A DNA stretch of 64,000 nt, taken from contig NZ_BLKW01000004.1 in the NCBI RefSeq assembly GCF_010723305.1, positions 372,001 to 436,000 on the forward strand, given 5' to 3'. A program made the translations under genes and the position numbers. Shown here in pieces: positions 40,076 to 51,199 of this stretch. Below the pieces are notes generated by a model. The model did no database searches, had not been told where the DNA came from, and saw nothing but the letters and a program-made list of their open reading frames with translations. The DNA comes from Mycobacterium botniense. Its GTDB lineage: Bacteria; Actinomycetota; Actinomycetes; Mycobacteriales; Mycobacteriaceae. Position 1 is the stretch's first letter, and every line of letters begins with the position of its first letter.

Positions 40076-41983
40076 TCAGAGCCGGGCCATGTCCCAGTAC
40101 GCACCGCGACGGGCCAACAGTTGGCGGTGAGTGCCCTGCTCGACGATCTTGCCTGACTCCATCACTAGTATGACATCCGCGTCTCGGATCGTCGAAAGTC
40201 GGTGAGCGATAATAAAACTCGTGCGATCACGGCGAAGCTCACACATCGCGTGCTGGATGAGCGCCTCAGTGCGGGTATCAACGGAGCTGGTGGCCTCGTC
40301 GAGGATCAGCAACTGGGGGCGGGCAAGAAAAGCCCGCGCGATCGTGATCAACTGCTTTTCGCCGGCGCTGATGTTGGTGCCGTCGTCACTGACCCGCGTC
40401 TGATAACCGGCCGGCAGGGTATGCACAAAGCGGTCCACGTAGGCCGCCTTGGCGGCGTCCACGACTTCGTGTTCGCTCGCCCCTGGTCGCCCGTACGCGA
40501 TGTTTTCCGCAATCGTCCCCTCGAACAGCCAGGTGTCTTGCAGCACCATCCCGATCCGCGAACGCAGCGAATGCCGGCTCATCGACGCGATATCGACGCC
40601 GTCGATCAAGATCTGCCCGGAGTCGACGTCGTAGAAACGCATCAGCAGATTCACCAGCGTGGTCTTGCCGGCGCCCGTCGGACCGACGATCGCGACCGTG
40701 CTGCCCGGCTCGGCCACCAGCGACAGGTTCTCGATGACCGCATGTCCCGGACGATAGCTAAAACTCACACCCCGAAACTCGACTCGGCCGGGATGCTCAC
40801 CGTTAACCGACGGCAGGGGCAACGGGTGCTCGGGTGGCTCTTCGGCCTCGTCGAGAAAGTCGAAAACCCTCTCAGCGCTGGCCATCCCGGACTGCAATGT
40901 GTTGTACATCGCCGCGACTTGGGTCAACGGTTGGTTGAACTGGCGCAGGTACTGGATGAACGCCTGAATGCCGCCCAGCGTGATCTGTCCGGTCGCCACC
41001 TGCAGACCACCGACCACCGCCACCGCGACGTAGCCCAGGTTGCCGACGAACGCCAGCGCCGGTGACAGCAGGGCGGACCAGAACTGGGCGCCCAAGCTGG
41101 CCTGATAAACGTCGTCGTTGAGCTCACGGAACTGCTGCTGCGCATCGGCCCGATGCCCGAAAGTCTTGACGACGGTGAAACCACTGTAGGTTTCCTCGAT
41201 GTGCGCGTTGAGCCGCCCGGTGTTGGTCCACTGTGCGACGAATAACCGTTGCGAACGCCGAGTGATGACTTTGGTCAGCGCCAGCGACAGCGGCACGGTG
41301 AGCACCATCATCCCGGTCAATAGCGGCGAGATCGACAGCATCATCACCAAGACGGCCACCACGGTGACCACGGCGCTGAGCAACTGGCTGATCGTGACCG
41401 AGACCGACGTCTGGATGTTGTCGATGTCATTGGTGACGCGGCTTAACAGCTCACCGCGCTGCCGATTGTCGAAGTAGGACAGTGGCAACCGGTGTACCTT
41501 GTCTTCAACGTCGGAGCGCAGCCCCCTGATGGCTTGTTGCACCGTGGCGTTGAGTATCCGTGCTTGTAGCCAAATAGTCGCAGCAGCAATAAGGTACAGC
41601 ATTAGGGCCAGCAACAGGGTGTGGCCCACCGCGCCGAAATCCACACCCTTCCCCGGCTGGAGGCTCATTCTGGACAGCAACTCGGCGAAGGTAGTGTCTC
41701 CGCGGGCACGGGCGGCAGCGATCGCTTGTTCTTTGGTTGAGCCCGGCGGCAGATGCCGGCTGACCACACCGCTGAACAGGAGATCGGTGGCATGGCCCAA
41801 AATCCGGGGGACCACCACCGAGATGGCGATTCCAGCCATCGACAATGAGATCGCTATGGCGATCTGCTTTCGTTGCGGACCAAGACGTTTCAGCAATCGT
41901 AACGCAGAGCCTGTGAAGTCGCGGGACCGCTCGGTGGGCGCCTGGACCACCCCGCGGATCGGCCTCTCCATCGACCCGGTCAC
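40076..41983 (-). CDS. ABC exporter half, Rv1272c-like
   Basis: 635 residues (Rv1272c has 631). Fused exporter half: six-helix transmembrane domain (about 40-340), then an ATPase domain with GPTGAGKTT, signature ISAGEKQ (degenerate, A and E instead of GGQ) and [12 protein letters not shown]. The partner Rv1273c-like gene overlaps it by 4 nt, so the two form a heterodimer. The M. tuberculosis pair has been studied as a lipid and possibly drug exporter. The intact partner may carry the consensus catalytic sites while this half holds a degenerate signature. Confidence 0.92.
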   Translation of the reverse strand: MTGSMERPIRGVVQAPTERSRDFTGSALRLLKRLGPQRKQIAIAISLSMAGIAISVVVPRILGHATDLLFSGVVSRHLPPGSTKEQAIAAARARGDTTFAELLSRMSLQPGKGVDFGAVGHTLLLALMLYLIAAATIWLQARILNATVQQAIRGLRSDVEDKVHRLPLSYFDNRQRGELLSRVTNDIDNIQTSVSVTISQLLSAVVTVVAVLVMMLSISPLLTGMMVLTVPLSLALTKVITRRSQRLFVAQWTNTGRLNAHIEETYSGFTVVKTFGHRADAQQQFRELNDDVYQASLGAQFWSALLSPALAFVGNLGYVAVAVVGGLQVATGQITLGGIQAFIQYLRQFNQPLTQVAAMYNTLQSGMASAERVFDFLDEAEEPPEHPLPLPSVNGEHPGRVEFRGVSFSYRPGHAVIENLSLVAEPGSTVAIVGPTGAGKTTLVNLLMRFYDVDSGQILIDGVDIASMSRHSLRSRIGMVLQDTWLFEGTIAENIAYGRPGASEHEVVDAAKAAYVDRFVHTLPAGYQTRVSDDGTNISAGEKQLITIARAFLARPQLLILDEATSSVDTRTEALIQHAMCELRRDRTSFIIAHRLSTIRDADVILVMESGKIVEQGTHRQLLARRGAYWDMARL

Positions 41984-43773
41984 GGCTGGCCTGGCACTCC
42001 GGCGCCCAGCGTCTGGGAGTCCACGAACTCGGCGTATGTCGGACAGCCGGCCAACAGGGAATCGTGTGTGCCGGTTCCGATTACCCGGCCGCGTTCGACA
42101 ACGACGACCTGGTCGGCGTGCGCGACGGTGGAGATGCGCTGCGACACGATGATCGTCGTCGAATCCGCAGAGACTTCTTGCAGCGATTTGCGGATACGCA
42201 AGTCCGTGTGGACGTCCAGTGCGGAGAACGCGTCGTCGAACAGGTAAACCGTCGGACGGCGAATTACCGCGCGCGCGATAGCCAGTCGCTGCCGTTGTCC
42301 ACCGGATAAGTTGACACCGCCTTGGGCCACGCGCATCTGCAGCCCGTCATCGTGTGCACGTACGAATCCGTCGGCGGCCGCCACCCGCAGCGCTTCCCAC
42401 ATTTCAGTCTCGGTCGCGTCGGCTTTGCCGTAGCGGAGATTGTCGGCGACCGAACCGGAGAACAGGTAGCCGCGTTGCGGCACCAAGCCGATCATCGACC
42501 ACAGGTGCTCGATGTCGTAATCGCGGACATCGACGCCGTCGAGGCAGACAGCGCCGGCGGTCACGTCATAGAACCGGCAGATCAGCGACACCAGCGTCGA
42601 CTTGCCAGAACCGGTGCTGCCAACAACAGCGGTAATGGTGCCCGGAGCGGCGGTTAACGAAACATCCTGCAGCACAGGACGGTCAGCGCCGGGGTAGCAA
42701 AATGTCGCTCTATCCAGCCGCACCTCACCCCGGTCCCGGCGGGAGGGGTGCACCGGATGCTCCGGGCTGCGGATTGCCGGGCTGGTAGCCAGCACCTCGG
42801 CAATGCGTTCGGCGCATACGGATGCCCGCGGCAGCACCGCCAGCAACATCGTCGCCAACAACACCGCCATCAAAATCTGCATGAAATACGACAGAAACGC
42901 GATCAGTGAGCCGATCTGCATGTGACCGGCCTCGATGCGCAGGCCGCCGAACCAGATCACTGCGACGCTCGAGCAGTTGATCGTCAATGTGGTCACGGGC
43001 AGCATCAGTGCCTGCCAGTTGCCAGCGGCCAGCGCGGTATTCGACAGTGCGACGTTCGCGGCGGCGAACCTCTGGCGTTCGAAAGGTTCACGCGCGAACG
43101 CGCGGACCACTCGGACACCCGACAGTTGGTCGCGCATGACCCGATTGATGGTGTCGATCAGCTTTTGCATGCGGCGGTAGATCGGCATTGTGTGCGACAC
43201 AATCCAGTAGTTGGCGGCCGCCAGGACCGGGACGCTGACGAGCAGTAACCACGACAACCCGGCGTCCTGGTGGATAGCCATGACGATCCCGCCGACGCAC
43301 ATAATGGGCGCGGTGACCAGCACGGTGCACGACATCTGCACCAGGAATTGGATCTGGCGGACGTCGTTGGTGGTGCGGGTCAACAGCGACGGCGCGCCGA
43401 AGCGCACGCTCTCGTGTCCGGAGAAGCTGATCACCTGGTGGAACATCGCGGCACGCAGATCGCGGCCGAACCCCATGCCGGTCCGTGAGCCAAAGTAGAC
43501 CGCGCCGACGGCGCACAGCAGCTGCAGTCCGGCGACCGCGAGCATCACCGCGCCGAGTCTGACGATGGTAGCGGTGTTGCCCTTGGCCACACCGTCGTCG
43601 ATGATCGCGGCGTTGACCGTCGGCAGATACAGCGACGCCAGGGTGCTGATCAGCTGCAGCACCATCACTGCAGCGATCGACCACCTGTACGGCCGCACAT
43701 ACTGGCGCAGCAGTGCCAGGACCACCTGGTAACTGTTGCACACCGACCCGGGGCCGGTCACCGGATGGTTCAC
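41980..43773 (-). CDS. ABC exporter half, Rv1273c-like
   Basis: Partner of the gene above (Rv1273c has 582 residues). Membrane domain about 35-330, Walker [10 protein letters not shown], signature [10 protein letters not shown] and Walker [13 protein letters not shown]. The Glu after Walker B is replaced by Asp, so this half may hold the weaker catalytic site. GTG 43773 gives 597 residues; GTG 43725 gives 581, nearly the M. tuberculosis length, and is the more likely start (its next residues, [13 protein letters not shown], match the family N terminus). lprB and lprC diverge from it. Confidence 0.92.
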   Translation of the reverse strand: MNHPVTGPGSVCNSYQVVLALLRQYVRPYRWSIAAVMVLQLISTLASLYLPTVNAAIIDDGVAKGNTATIVRLGAVMLAVAGLQLLCAVGAVYFGSRTGMGFGRDLRAAMFHQVISFSGHESVRFGAPSLLTRTTNDVRQIQFLVQMSCTVLVTAPIMCVGGIVMAIHQDAGLSWLLLVSVPVLAAANYWIVSHTMPIYRRMQKLIDTINRVMRDQLSGVRVVRAFAREPFERQRFAAANVALSNTALAAGNWQALMLPVTTLTINCSSVAVIWFGGLRIEAGHMQIGSLIAFLSYFMQILMAVLLATMLLAVLPRASVCAERIAEVLATSPAIRSPEHPVHPSRRDRGEVRLDRATFCYPGADRPVLQDVSLTAAPGTITAVVGSTGSGKSTLVSLICRFYDVTAGAVCLDGVDVRDYDIEHLWSMIGLVPQRGYLFSGSVADNLRYGKADATETEMWEALRVAAADGFVRAHDDGLQMRVAQGGVNLSGGQRQRLAIARAVIRRPTVYLFDDAFSALDVHTDLRIRKSLQEVSADSTTIIVSQRISTVAHADQVVVVERGRVIGTGTHDSLLAGCPTYAEFVDSQTLGAGVPGQP

Positions 43774-43882
43774 GCCCGTGCCGTGCCGGCGGCGCCGGGG
43801 AACGCCCTGGTCAGGCGCGTCGGTGGTTGACCCGCTGGGCTGACGCTACAGTGCATCGTGTGATGACCAGTAGGCGGGCGTA

Positions 43883-44434
43883 GTGGTGCGGCGACACAGA
43901 GCGGCGCTGGCCCTGGTGGCCGCGGCCTTGGTTCCGATGGTTGCCGGATGCTCTCATTCCGGGTCCAGCCAACCTCAGCAGACCCAGTCGTCTGCGTCGG
44001 CATCTCCGCAAGGCCACCACGGACCGATGTTCCCGCCATGCGGCGGGATTAGCGACCAGACGGTCACCGAACTGACTAAGGTGACCGGGCTGGTCAATAC
44101 CGCGCAGAATACCGTCGGGTGTCAGTGGCTGGCGGGTGGCGGGATCCTCGGCCCGCATTTTTCTTTCTCGTGGTACCGCGGCAGCCCGATCGGGCGGGAG
44201 CGCAAGACGGAGGAACTATCGCGGACCAGCGTCGAAGACATCAATATCGACGGACATAGTGGTTTCATCGCGATCGGCAGCGAGCCGACGTTAGGTGACT
44301 CGTTGTGCGAGATCGGAATCCAATTCAATGACGATTTCATCGAATGGTCGATCAGCTTCAACCAGAAACCCTTCCCGGATCCATGCGACGTAGCCAAACA
44401 ATTGACCCGTCAGTCGATTGCGAACGCGAAATGA
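43883..44434 (+). CDS. lprB: DUF3558 lipoprotein LprB
   Basis: Orthologue of Rv1274 (185 residues; 183 here). Lipobox ending at Cys23 (MVAGC), a Ser/Gln linker, and a DUF3558 domain (CGGISDQTVTELTKVTGL, CQWLAGG). GTG 43883 is followed by a second GTG at 43886; either may start it. It overlaps lprC by 4 nt, and the two are tandem paralogues. It diverges from the ABC exporter, which suggests a shared role in export or the outer leaflet; no direct function is known. Confidence 0.9.
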   Translation: MVRRHRAALALVAAALVPMVAGCSHSGSSQPQQTQSSASASPQGHHGPMFPPCGGISDQTVTELTKVTGLVNTAQNTVGCQWLAGGGILGPHFSFSWYRGSPIGRERKTEELSRTSVEDINIDGHSGFIAIGSEPTLGDSLCEIGIQFNDDFIEWSISFNQKPFPDPCDVAKQLTRQSIANAK

Positions 44435-44988
44435 GTCGTTCGGTTCGTCATCATCTGGTGGCCGGAATGGCCGTCGTGCTCACCGTATTGTTGGTGTTCA
44501 CCGGGTGTTCGAGATCGGTGGCCGGAAATCCCGTCAAGGCCGGATCGGGCGACGTTCCGCGCAACCAGAATTCCGAACAGCAGTACCCGAACTTGCTCAA
44601 GGAATGCGAGGTGCTGACCACTGACATCCTGGCCAAGACCGTGGGCGCGGATCCGCTCGACATTCAAAGCACCTTCGTCGGGGCGATCTGCCGGTGGCAG
44701 GCGGCCAACCCGGCTGGCCTCATCGATATCACCCGGTTCTGGTTTGAGCAGGACAGCTTGAGCAACGAACGCAAAGTCGCCCAATTCTACAAATATCAAA
44801 TCGAGAACCGCTCGATCGCAGGTGTTGACTCGATCGTCATGCGTCCCAACGACCCTAACGGGTCGTGTGGCGTCGCCAGCGACGCCGCGGGGGTGGTCGG
44901 CTGGTGGGTCAATCCACAGGCGCCCGGCATCGACGCGTGCGCCCAGGCGATCAAGCTCATGGAGCTGACCCTGGCGACCAACTCGTAG
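44431..44988 (+). CDS. lprC: DUF3558 lipoprotein LprC
   Basis: Orthologue of Rv1275 (180 residues; 185 here). Lipobox ending at Cys26 (VFTGC), then the DUF3558 domain (LKECEVLTTDILAKTVG, CRWQAANPAGLIDITRFWF). ATG 44431 overlaps the lprB stop by 4 nt (ATGA). The long open frame from 44344 lies inside lprB and is rejected. It is convergent with the SixA-like gene, 15 bp apart. Confidence 0.9.
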   Translation: MSRSVRHHLVAGMAVVLTVLLVFTGCSRSVAGNPVKAGSGDVPRNQNSEQQYPNLLKECEVLTTDILAKTVGADPLDIQSTFVGAICRWQAANPAGLIDITRFWFEQDSLSNERKVAQFYKYQIENRSIAGVDSIVMRPNDPNGSCGVASDAAGVVGWWVNPQAPGIDACAQAIKLMELTLATNS

Positions 44989-45003
44989 CCGCCCGGTCTC
45001 GAG

Positions 45004-45510
45004 TCAGCGCGGCACGTGGAAGTTGATCAATGTGGCGCCTCCGGGTTCGAGGCGCTCCCAGCTGCAGCCAATGCGCAGCACTGCGATCGCGGAGGTGGGA
45101 AATTTCGCTGAAATACGTTCGACAGCAGCCGTATCGGTGCCGCCGGCACCGGCCAGCCGGACCGCCACTTCAGAGATGACCGGTTCGTGCCCTACGACCA
45201 GCAGCGTCATCACCCCGTCGTCAACAGTATGGATTTCCTCGATCACCGTGGCCGCGGTGGTGCCGTAGAGCCGTTCGCTGTAGTGCACAGGTGAGTCGAC
45301 GCCGGTGTATTCCAAGGTCTGCCGCGCACGCGTCGCGGTGGAACATAGCACGTGGTCGATGACGGGCAGGTTGGCCCGCAGCCAGTCGCCGGCCAGCCTG
45401 GCCTGCCGGACTCCGCGGGGCGCCAGTGGTCGCTCGTGGTCAACGATCCCTTCGGGGTACGCCGATTTCGCGTGCCGCAGCAGTGCCAGAGTCCGGCGTT
45501 GATCGTCCAC
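45004..45510 (-). CDS. SixA-like histidine phosphatase, Rv1276c-like
   Basis: 168 residues (Rv1276c has 158). Short histidine-phosphatase-superfamily protein: the phospho-histidine LLRHAKSA (RHG-type with Ala; His13), STATRARQT, and the second catalytic histidine in VGHEPVISE. The family removes phosphate from phospho-histidine or small phospho-compounds. GTG 45510. It diverges from the SbcD-like gene over 128 bp. Confidence 0.88.
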   Translation of the reverse strand: MDDQRRTLALLRHAKSAYPEGIVDHERPLAPRGVRQARLAGDWLRANLPVIDHVLCSTATRARQTLEYTGVDSPVHYSERLYGTTAATVIEEIHTVDDGVMTLLVVGHEPVISEVAVRLAGAGGTDTAAVERISAKFPTSAIAVLRIGCSWERLEPGGATLINFHVPR

Positions 45511-45638
45511 GTGCCCACCCTAAAGCGCACGCCAAAGCGGGGCGCCGGACGTGCCGATCGAGGTCCGCGGAGTTGTCGGTCGACGGTCCTAGACTCGCCT
45601 TGCCGGAGAGCCGTGCGATATCAGGAGGTGCCGACGGC

Positions 45639-46793
45639 ATGCGCTTCGTGCACACCGCCGACTGGCAACTGGGGATGGCCCGCCATTTCCTGGCCGGTGA
45701 GGCGCAGCCGCGGTACGCGGCGGCCCGCCGCGACGTGGTGGCAGGACTGGGCCCGCTGGCGGCCGAGGCGGGGGCCGAGTTCGTGGTGGTGGCCGGAGAT
45801 GTCTTCGAGCACAACCATCTGGCTCCCGAGGTGATCAGTCAGTCGTTGGAAGCCATGCGGGCCGTCGGTATTCCGGTCTATCTGCTACCGGGTAATCATG
45901 ACCCGCTGGACGCCTCCTCCGTGTACACCAGCGCACTGTTCACCGCTGAATGCCCTCCCAACGTGGTCGTGCTCGACCGGCCCGGTATCTCTGAGGTGCG
46001 GCCGGGGGTGCAGATCGTCGCCGCCCCGTGGCGCTCCAAGGTGCCGACGACGGATTTGGTTGCCGAGGTGTTGGAGGGGCTGCCGGCCGACGGCGCGGCG
46101 ACCAGGGTGCTGGTCGCTCACGGCGGTGTCGACGCACTCGACCCCGACCGCACCAAATCCTCTCTGATCCGGCTCGCCACGGTAGACGATGCGCTGCGAA
46201 GGGGTGCGGTGCACTATGTGGCATTGGGTGACAAGCATTCGCTCACCGAGGTCGGCGGCAGCGGCCGGGTGTGGTATCCGGGGTCCCCGGAAGTCACCAA
46301 TTTCGATGACATCGAACCCGACCCCGGCCACATCCTGATCGTCGACATCGACGAAACCGATCCCCGTCGGCCCGTGACCGTCGAAGCCCGCCACGTCGGT
46401 ACCTGGCGGTTTCTCACCCTGCGCGCCCACGTGGACAACAGCCGTGACATCATGGCGCTGGACATCAACCTCGATCAGCTGGCCGGCAAGGACCGCACGG
46501 TGGTGCGGCTGGTTCTGACCGGTTCGCTGACCGTCACCGACCGCGCCGCACTGGATACCTGCCTGGACAAATACTCACGGTTGTTCGCCTGGCTGGGGTT
46601 ATGGGAGCGTCACAGCGACCTGACAGTGTTACCAGCCGACGATGAATTCCGCGACCTTGGTATCGGGGGGTTCGCCGCCGCGGCGGTAGAGGAACTGGTT
46701 GAGACGGCACGCACCGGGGATGCCGAGGCCGCCGACGATGCCCGGGCGGCACTGGCCCTGCTGCTACGGCTCACCGGTAGGGGCGCGGCATGA
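45639..46793 (+). CDS. SbcD-like DNA repair exonuclease, Rv1277-like
   Basis: 384 residues. Metallophosphatase of the SbcD/Mre11 type: HTADWQLG start, VVVAGDVFEHN, GNHDPLD and the later VAHGGVDAL, the metal-binding set of the family. ATG 45639 has an AGGAGG site at 45623-45628. It overlaps the ATPase gene by 4 nt, so the two form an Mre11/Rad50-like complex that trims DNA ends or hairpins. M. tuberculosis has this pair as Rv1277/Rv1278. Confidence 0.88.
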   Translation: MRFVHTADWQLGMARHFLAGEAQPRYAAARRDVVAGLGPLAAEAGAEFVVVAGDVFEHNHLAPEVISQSLEAMRAVGIPVYLLPGNHDPLDASSVYTSALFTAECPPNVVVLDRPGISEVRPGVQIVAAPWRSKVPTTDLVAEVLEGLPADGAATRVLVAHGGVDALDPDRTKSSLIRLATVDDALRRGAVHYVALGDKHSLTEVGGSGRVWYPGSPEVTNFDDIEPDPGHILIVDIDETDPRRPVTVEARHVGTWRFLTLRAHVDNSRDIMALDINLDQLAGKDRTVVRLVLTGSLTVTDRAALDTCLDKYSRLFAWLGLWERHSDLTVLPADDEFRDLGIGGFAAAAVEELVETARTGDAEAADDARAALALLLRLTGRGAA

Positions 46794-49411
46794 AGTTGCA
46801 CCGCCTCGTGCTGAGCAATTTCCGGGGCGTTGCGCACCGCGAGATCGAGTTTCCCGACCACGGCGTCGTGGTGGTGTGCGGTGCCAACGAGATCGGCAAG
46901 TCGTCGATGATCGAGGCGCTGGATTTGCTGCTGGAAGCCAAAGACCGCTCAACCAAAAAAGAAGTGAAGCAGGTGAAACCCACCCACGCTGACGTCGGGT
47001 CGGAGATCACTGCCGAGATCAGCACCGGCCCGTATCGCTTCGTCTACCGCAAGCGTTTCCACAAACAGTACGAGACCGAATTGACACTGCTGACACCCAG
47101 CCGCGAACAGCTGACCGGCGACGAAGCACACGACCGGGTCCGGGCGATACTGGCTGAGACGGTGGATACCGAACTCTGGCGCGCTCAGCGGGTGCTGCAG
47201 GCTGCCTCGACCGCCGCGGTGGACCTCTCCGGTTGTGATGCGCTATCGCGTGCGCTCGATATCGCCGCTGGTGAGGTTGCCGCGTCCGCTGCCGGCGAAT
47301 CGTCGCTCATCGAGCGGATCGACGCCGAGTATGCGCGCTATTTCACCCCCACCGGACGCCCGACCGGCGAGTGGGCCGCCGCGATCTCGCGACTGGCCGC
47401 CGCTGAAGAGGAGGTGGCGCGGTGCGCGGCGGCGGTCGCCGAGGTGGATGAGCGGGTGCGTCGCCACGCCAGCCTGACCGAACAGCTGGCCGAGTTGGCG
47501 CAGCACCAGGCCAGGGCCCAGCACCGGCACGCAACCGCACAGGCCGCCGCCGACAAGATCGCGGTGCTCACCGAAAAGCACCATCAAGCCCAGCTGGTCG
47601 CCGCCGCGGCGGCGGCGACCAGTGCTGCGGCCACAAAAGCGCATACCGAGCGGCTGCGGCTGCGTACCGAATTTGATACGCGGGCCGCGACGGTTGCCGC
47701 GCTCGACGCCGAAGCGCGCCAATCGGCCGACGCAGCTGCGCGTGTCCGTGCCGACGTTGCCGCCGCCGATGCCGCGATGGACCAGGCCGCGTGTGTGCGT
47801 GCGGCTGCCCAGCGCCGCGCTGAGTCCGCCCGCCGCATCCTCGAGCAACTTGGCGACCGTGACGAGTCAGAGCGGTTGAGTGCTCGGCTGGCCAGGATCG
47901 ACGCCCTGATGGGTGATCGCGACCGGGTGAATGACGAACTGGGCGCAGTCGCCGTCACCGAAGAACTCGAGCGGCGTATCGAGGATGCCGCTGCCGCCGT
48001 CGATCGTGCTCGCAGCCGCCTGGCGCTGATCTGCGCGACGCTCGAGTTCACCGCGGCAGCCGAGATCGAACTCGCGACCGGCGGCCAACGGGTGTCACTA
48101 TCTGCGGGCGAGAGCTGGTCGATGACAGTCACCGACTCCACCGCAGTCGAGGTTCCCGGTGTGTTGACCGCGCGAGTGATCCCGGCTGCCACTGCTATCG
48201 ATGCTCAAGCCGAATACGCTGCGGCGCAAACGGAGTTAACGGCCGCACTGGGGGCGGCGGGTGTGGCCGACCTTGCAGCGGCGCGACGCGCCGCGCAGCA
48301 GCGCCGCGATCTGGAAAACAGTCATGAGCAGTTGAACGCCATCATCGCGGGATTGTGCGGGGAAGACCAGGTCGACGAGCTGCGTTGCAGGCTGGCGCGC
48401 CTGCGCGCCGGTCACTCCACGCACTCAGATCTGGCCGCAATGGACATCAGCGCCGCCCGCGCGGAGCTCGAGGCCGCCGAAGCCGCTTGCGCCGCCGCGG
48501 ATGCCGAATGCGAGACCCGCCGCCGTGTCGCGGCCTCCGTGGCACGCGAGTTTGCCGAGGTATCGACGCGTGCAACAGCTTTACAAACGAAAGTCGCTAC
48601 CCACCGTGCCGAACTCGACGCCGTCAGTGATCGGTTGGCCCGGGAGCGGGCCTCGGTGAGCGACGAGGACTTGGCGGCAGCGGCGGATGATGAACGGCGG
48701 GCGGCGCAGATCGCTGAGCGTCGTGTCGCGGAGCTGGCTGAGCAACTCGCCGCTGCTGCTCCTGATATGGCCGCCGCCGAATTAGCCGAGGCGACCGAAC
48801 AGGTTGAGGTGCTGCGCATCCGCCACAGCGAAGTTGTCCGTGCCCTGCACGAAGTCAGTGTTGAGCTCGCCGTCTTCGGGACCGAAGGGCGTCAAAGCAA
48901 ACTCGACACGGCTGAGGCTGAGCGGGAACGCGCTGCCGGGGAATACACCCGGGTCCGGCGCCGAGCCCGTGCCGCGGAGCTGCTGCGTTTGGTGATGGCA
49001 CGCCATCGCGACGTTACCCGATTACGCTACGTCGAGCCGTTCCGGGCAGAACTACTGCGGCTGGGCCGGTTGGTGTTCGGGTCCACCTTCGACGTCGACA
49101 TCGACAGTGAGCTGCGGATCCGCAGCCGCACTCTTGACGGTTGCACTGTGCCCTACGAGTCGCTGTCTGGTGGGGCCAAGGAGCAACTCGGCATCCTGGT
49201 ACGGCTGGCCGGCGCGACATTGGTCGCCAAGGAAGACACCGTACCGGTGCTCATCGACGACGCGTTGGGCTTCGCCGATCCGGAGAGGCTGGCCAGGATG
49301 GGTGAAGTGTTCGACGTTGTGGGGGCACACGGACAAGTGATCGTGCTGACCTGCACACCCGCTCGTTATGACGATGTGCAAAGCGCCCATCGTATCGAAC
49401 TGTGCGGCTGA
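46790..49411 (+). CDS. SbcC/YhaN-like ATPase with long coiled coil, Rv1278-like
   Basis: 873 residues (Rv1278 has 875). SMC/Rad50-type ABC ATPase: N-terminal Walker A GANEIGKSS (Lys37), a coiled coil rich in Ala/Glu/Arg heptads (about 180-800), and the C-terminal signature LSGGAKEQLG, then VPVLIDDALGFAD (Walker B) and a VLTCTPARYD switch. It holds or senses DNA for the nuclease encoded just upstream. ATG 46790 overlaps that gene by 4 nt. A hairpin follows its stop. Confidence 0.9.
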   Translation: MKLHRLVLSNFRGVAHREIEFPDHGVVVVCGANEIGKSSMIEALDLLLEAKDRSTKKEVKQVKPTHADVGSEITAEISTGPYRFVYRKRFHKQYETELTLLTPSREQLTGDEAHDRVRAILAETVDTELWRAQRVLQAASTAAVDLSGCDALSRALDIAAGEVAASAAGESSLIERIDAEYARYFTPTGRPTGEWAAAISRLAAAEEEVARCAAAVAEVDERVRRHASLTEQLAELAQHQARAQHRHATAQAAADKIAVLTEKHHQAQLVAAAAAATSAAATKAHTERLRLRTEFDTRAATVAALDAEARQSADAAARVRADVAAADAAMDQAACVRAAAQRRAESARRILEQLGDRDESERLSARLARIDALMGDRDRVNDELGAVAVTEELERRIEDAAAAVDRARSRLALICATLEFTAAAEIELATGGQRVSLSAGESWSMTVTDSTAVEVPGVLTARVIPAATAIDAQAEYAAAQTELTAALGAAGVADLAAARRAAQQRRDLENSHEQLNAIIAGLCGEDQVDELRCRLARLRAGHSTHSDLAAMDISAARAELEAAEAACAAADAECETRRRVAASVAREFAEVSTRATALQTKVATHRAELDAVSDRLARERASVSDEDLAAAADDERRAAQIAERRVAELAEQLAAAAPDMAAAELAEATEQVEVLRIRHSEVVRALHEVSVELAVFGTEGRQSKLDTAEAERERAAGEYTRVRRRARAAELLRLVMARHRDVTRLRYVEPFRAELLRLGRLVFGSTFDVDIDSELRIRSRTLDGCTVPYESLSGGAKEQLGILVRLAGATLVAKEDTVPVLIDDALGFADPERLARMGEVFDVVGAHGQVIVLTCTPARYDDVQSAHRIELCG

Positions 49412-49419
49412 CGGTTTTG

Positions 49420-49438
49420 GCCTGCGCCGTCAGCAGGC
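49420..49438 (+). terminator. Candidate terminator hairpin between the convergent SbcC-like and oppA genes
   Basis: GCCTGC (49420-49425) and GCAGGC (49433-49438) form a 6-bp perfect stem around the 7-nt loop GCCGTCA, 9 bp after the stop of the SbcC-like gene, in the 87-bp convergent gap. In H37Rv Rv1279 lies here; it is absent. Confidence 0.4.
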
Positions 49439-49498
49439 TCGGGCCTTGTTGCCCACCTTCGCCTTGCTCTGCTTTCGTCGGCTTAGCGGCCGCTGCGA

Positions 49499-51199
49499 TC
49501 AGCGTCGCATGAATCCGATTGCCGTGTAGTCGACGTCGGCCAAACCAAACGCTCCGTAGTTGGCTAGATCGGAGCGGACCGCGACGTCGCCGGGTGACTG
49601 AAACAGCGGCAAGCTGAACCCTTCCTGCCAGATCAACATGTCGACCTGGTTGGCGAGTGCGCGTGCCTTGCCCTCGTTCAACTCGGAGAGCGTCTGTTCG
49701 ATTTCGGCGTCGACTTTCGGGCTGCCGATTTTGCCGAAATTGCTCTCACCGTCGGAGGTATAGATCTGAGGTAGTGCGGACAGCGGGAAGGCGTTACCGA
49801 CCCAACCGAATTGGGTGATATCGAAGTCGCCGACGGCGACATAACGCTCGAAGAATCCGGTGCCCGGTTTAGCGTCGAGGATCAGCTTCACGCCGATCTG
49901 CGCCAGGTTGTGCTGCGCGACCAGCGCGATCTGACGGGTGGATTGCGCGTCGAAGAATACGTCGCGAATCGCCAGCTGTCTGCCGTTCCTTTCCCGCACC
50001 GCTCCGTTGAGCTTCCAGCCCATTGCTTCTAATTCCCTCCGGGCCTGATCGGGATTGAAAGCAGCTGGTGCACTGTTGTTTTCGTAGCCAACCTGACCGG
50101 CAACGTAGATGTGGTTGTTCAGCGGCGCGGGGCGGTCGGTCAAGCCATGTTGGGCTACGTTGGCGATGGTCTGACGGTCGATGCCTTTACAGATCGCCAG
50201 TCGCAGCCGCTCGTCGGCCAGCAGAGAACCGGGGGCGCCGTTGAATGTGAATTGATACCAGGTGAGCGCCGGCGCGCGCCGGATCACGATACCGGGCGTG
50301 CGCTGGGCGGTGACCATGTCATCGATCGAGCCCACCCCGGCAGCGTCGATCGAGTTGTTCTGCAGCGCGGGGATGACTGCGGCCGGGTCGAGCACCAGAA
50401 ATGTGATGGAGTCAAGTCTCGGCTTGGCGCCCCACCAGCGGGGATTACGGGTCAGCACGATCCGCTGTGCGGTCCTGTCGATCGTTGACACGATGAACGG
50501 TCCAGCCGACGGGCCGGGCGCATCGAGCTGGCCCTTATTGAAGACGTCGGGGTTCGCCGTCATACTGCGGGGCTGGATACCGCTGGCAAACATTCCGCGC
50601 CACTCCGCGTATGGTTTGGCGAAGGTGACCACCGCCTGGCGGTCGTCAACGCCCCTGGTGACCGACTGCACCCGTTCGAACCCTGCTCTGCTGGCGATGG
50701 CGTAGCGTTTGTCGCGACCGCTGCACGCGCTGACCTCCGCGGCGAGGTCCTCCCAGGTCATCGGAGTGCCATCGCTCCAGACCGCTTTCGGGTTGATCGT
50801 GTAGGTGACAACCTGGGGGTTGGTGCTGGTCAGTTCTGCCGCAGTGAAATAGTCGGTGTTCAGTTTCAGTGTCCCGTTGGCCTCGGTGATGAATGCGCCC
50901 GGCAGCGTCGGACCGGTAATCGCATTGACGTCGGCGGTGTTACCGTCGATATGCAACTCGTTGAAGTTGGAGGGAAATGACGTCAGCGGCAGCCGCAAAG
51001 TGCCGCCCTCCCGTAACGTCGCCGGGTTCTGCGGGTTGATATCACTGGTCGTTCCGACCCGTGTGGTTCCCGCCGCCGGTAGGTTTCGATACCCGTCCGA
51101 ACAGCCCGTCACAATCACACAGGCGGCCACAACCAGCATCGACACTGTCTGAACCGTCGACGGATACGCCACCTTGGCGATGCTAAACACCGGCGACAT
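49499..51199 (-). CDS. oppA: Peptide-binding lipoprotein OppA
   Basis: Orthologue of Rv1280c (591 residues; 566 here from ATG 51199). SBP_bac_5 peptide-binding protein with lipobox ending at Cys33 (IVTGC). Visible: [61 protein letters not shown] 51199 lies 17 nt inside the 3' end of oppD, so its translation is coupled to oppD. GTG 51190 is also possible; the frame runs further inside oppD. It is the substrate-binding part of the peptide importer. Confidence 0.92.
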   Translation of the reverse strand: MSPVFSIAKVAYPSTVQTVSMLVVAACVIVTGCSDGYRNLPAAGTTRVGTTSDINPQNPATLREGGTLRLPLTSFPSNFNELHIDGNTADVNAITGPTLPGAFITEANGTLKLNTDYFTAAELTSTNPQVVTYTINPKAVWSDGTPMTWEDLAAEVSACSGRDKRYAIASRAGFERVQSVTRGVDDRQAVVTFAKPYAEWRGMFASGIQPRSMTANPDVFNKGQLDAPGPSAGPFIVSTIDRTAQRIVLTRNPRWWGAKPRLDSITFLVLDPAAVIPALQNNSIDAAGVGSIDDMVTAQRTPGIVIRRAPALTWYQFTFNGAPGSLLADERLRLAICKGIDRQTIANVAQHGLTDRPAPLNNHIYVAGQVGYENNSAPAAFNPDQARRELEAMGWKLNGAVRERNGRQLAIRDVFFDAQSTRQIALVAQHNLAQIGVKLILDAKPGTGFFERYVAVGDFDITQFGWVGNAFPLSALPQIYTSDGESNFGKIGSPKVDAEIEQTLSELNEGKARALANQVDMLIWQEGFSLPLFQSPGDVAVRSDLANYGAFGLADVDYTAIGFMRR

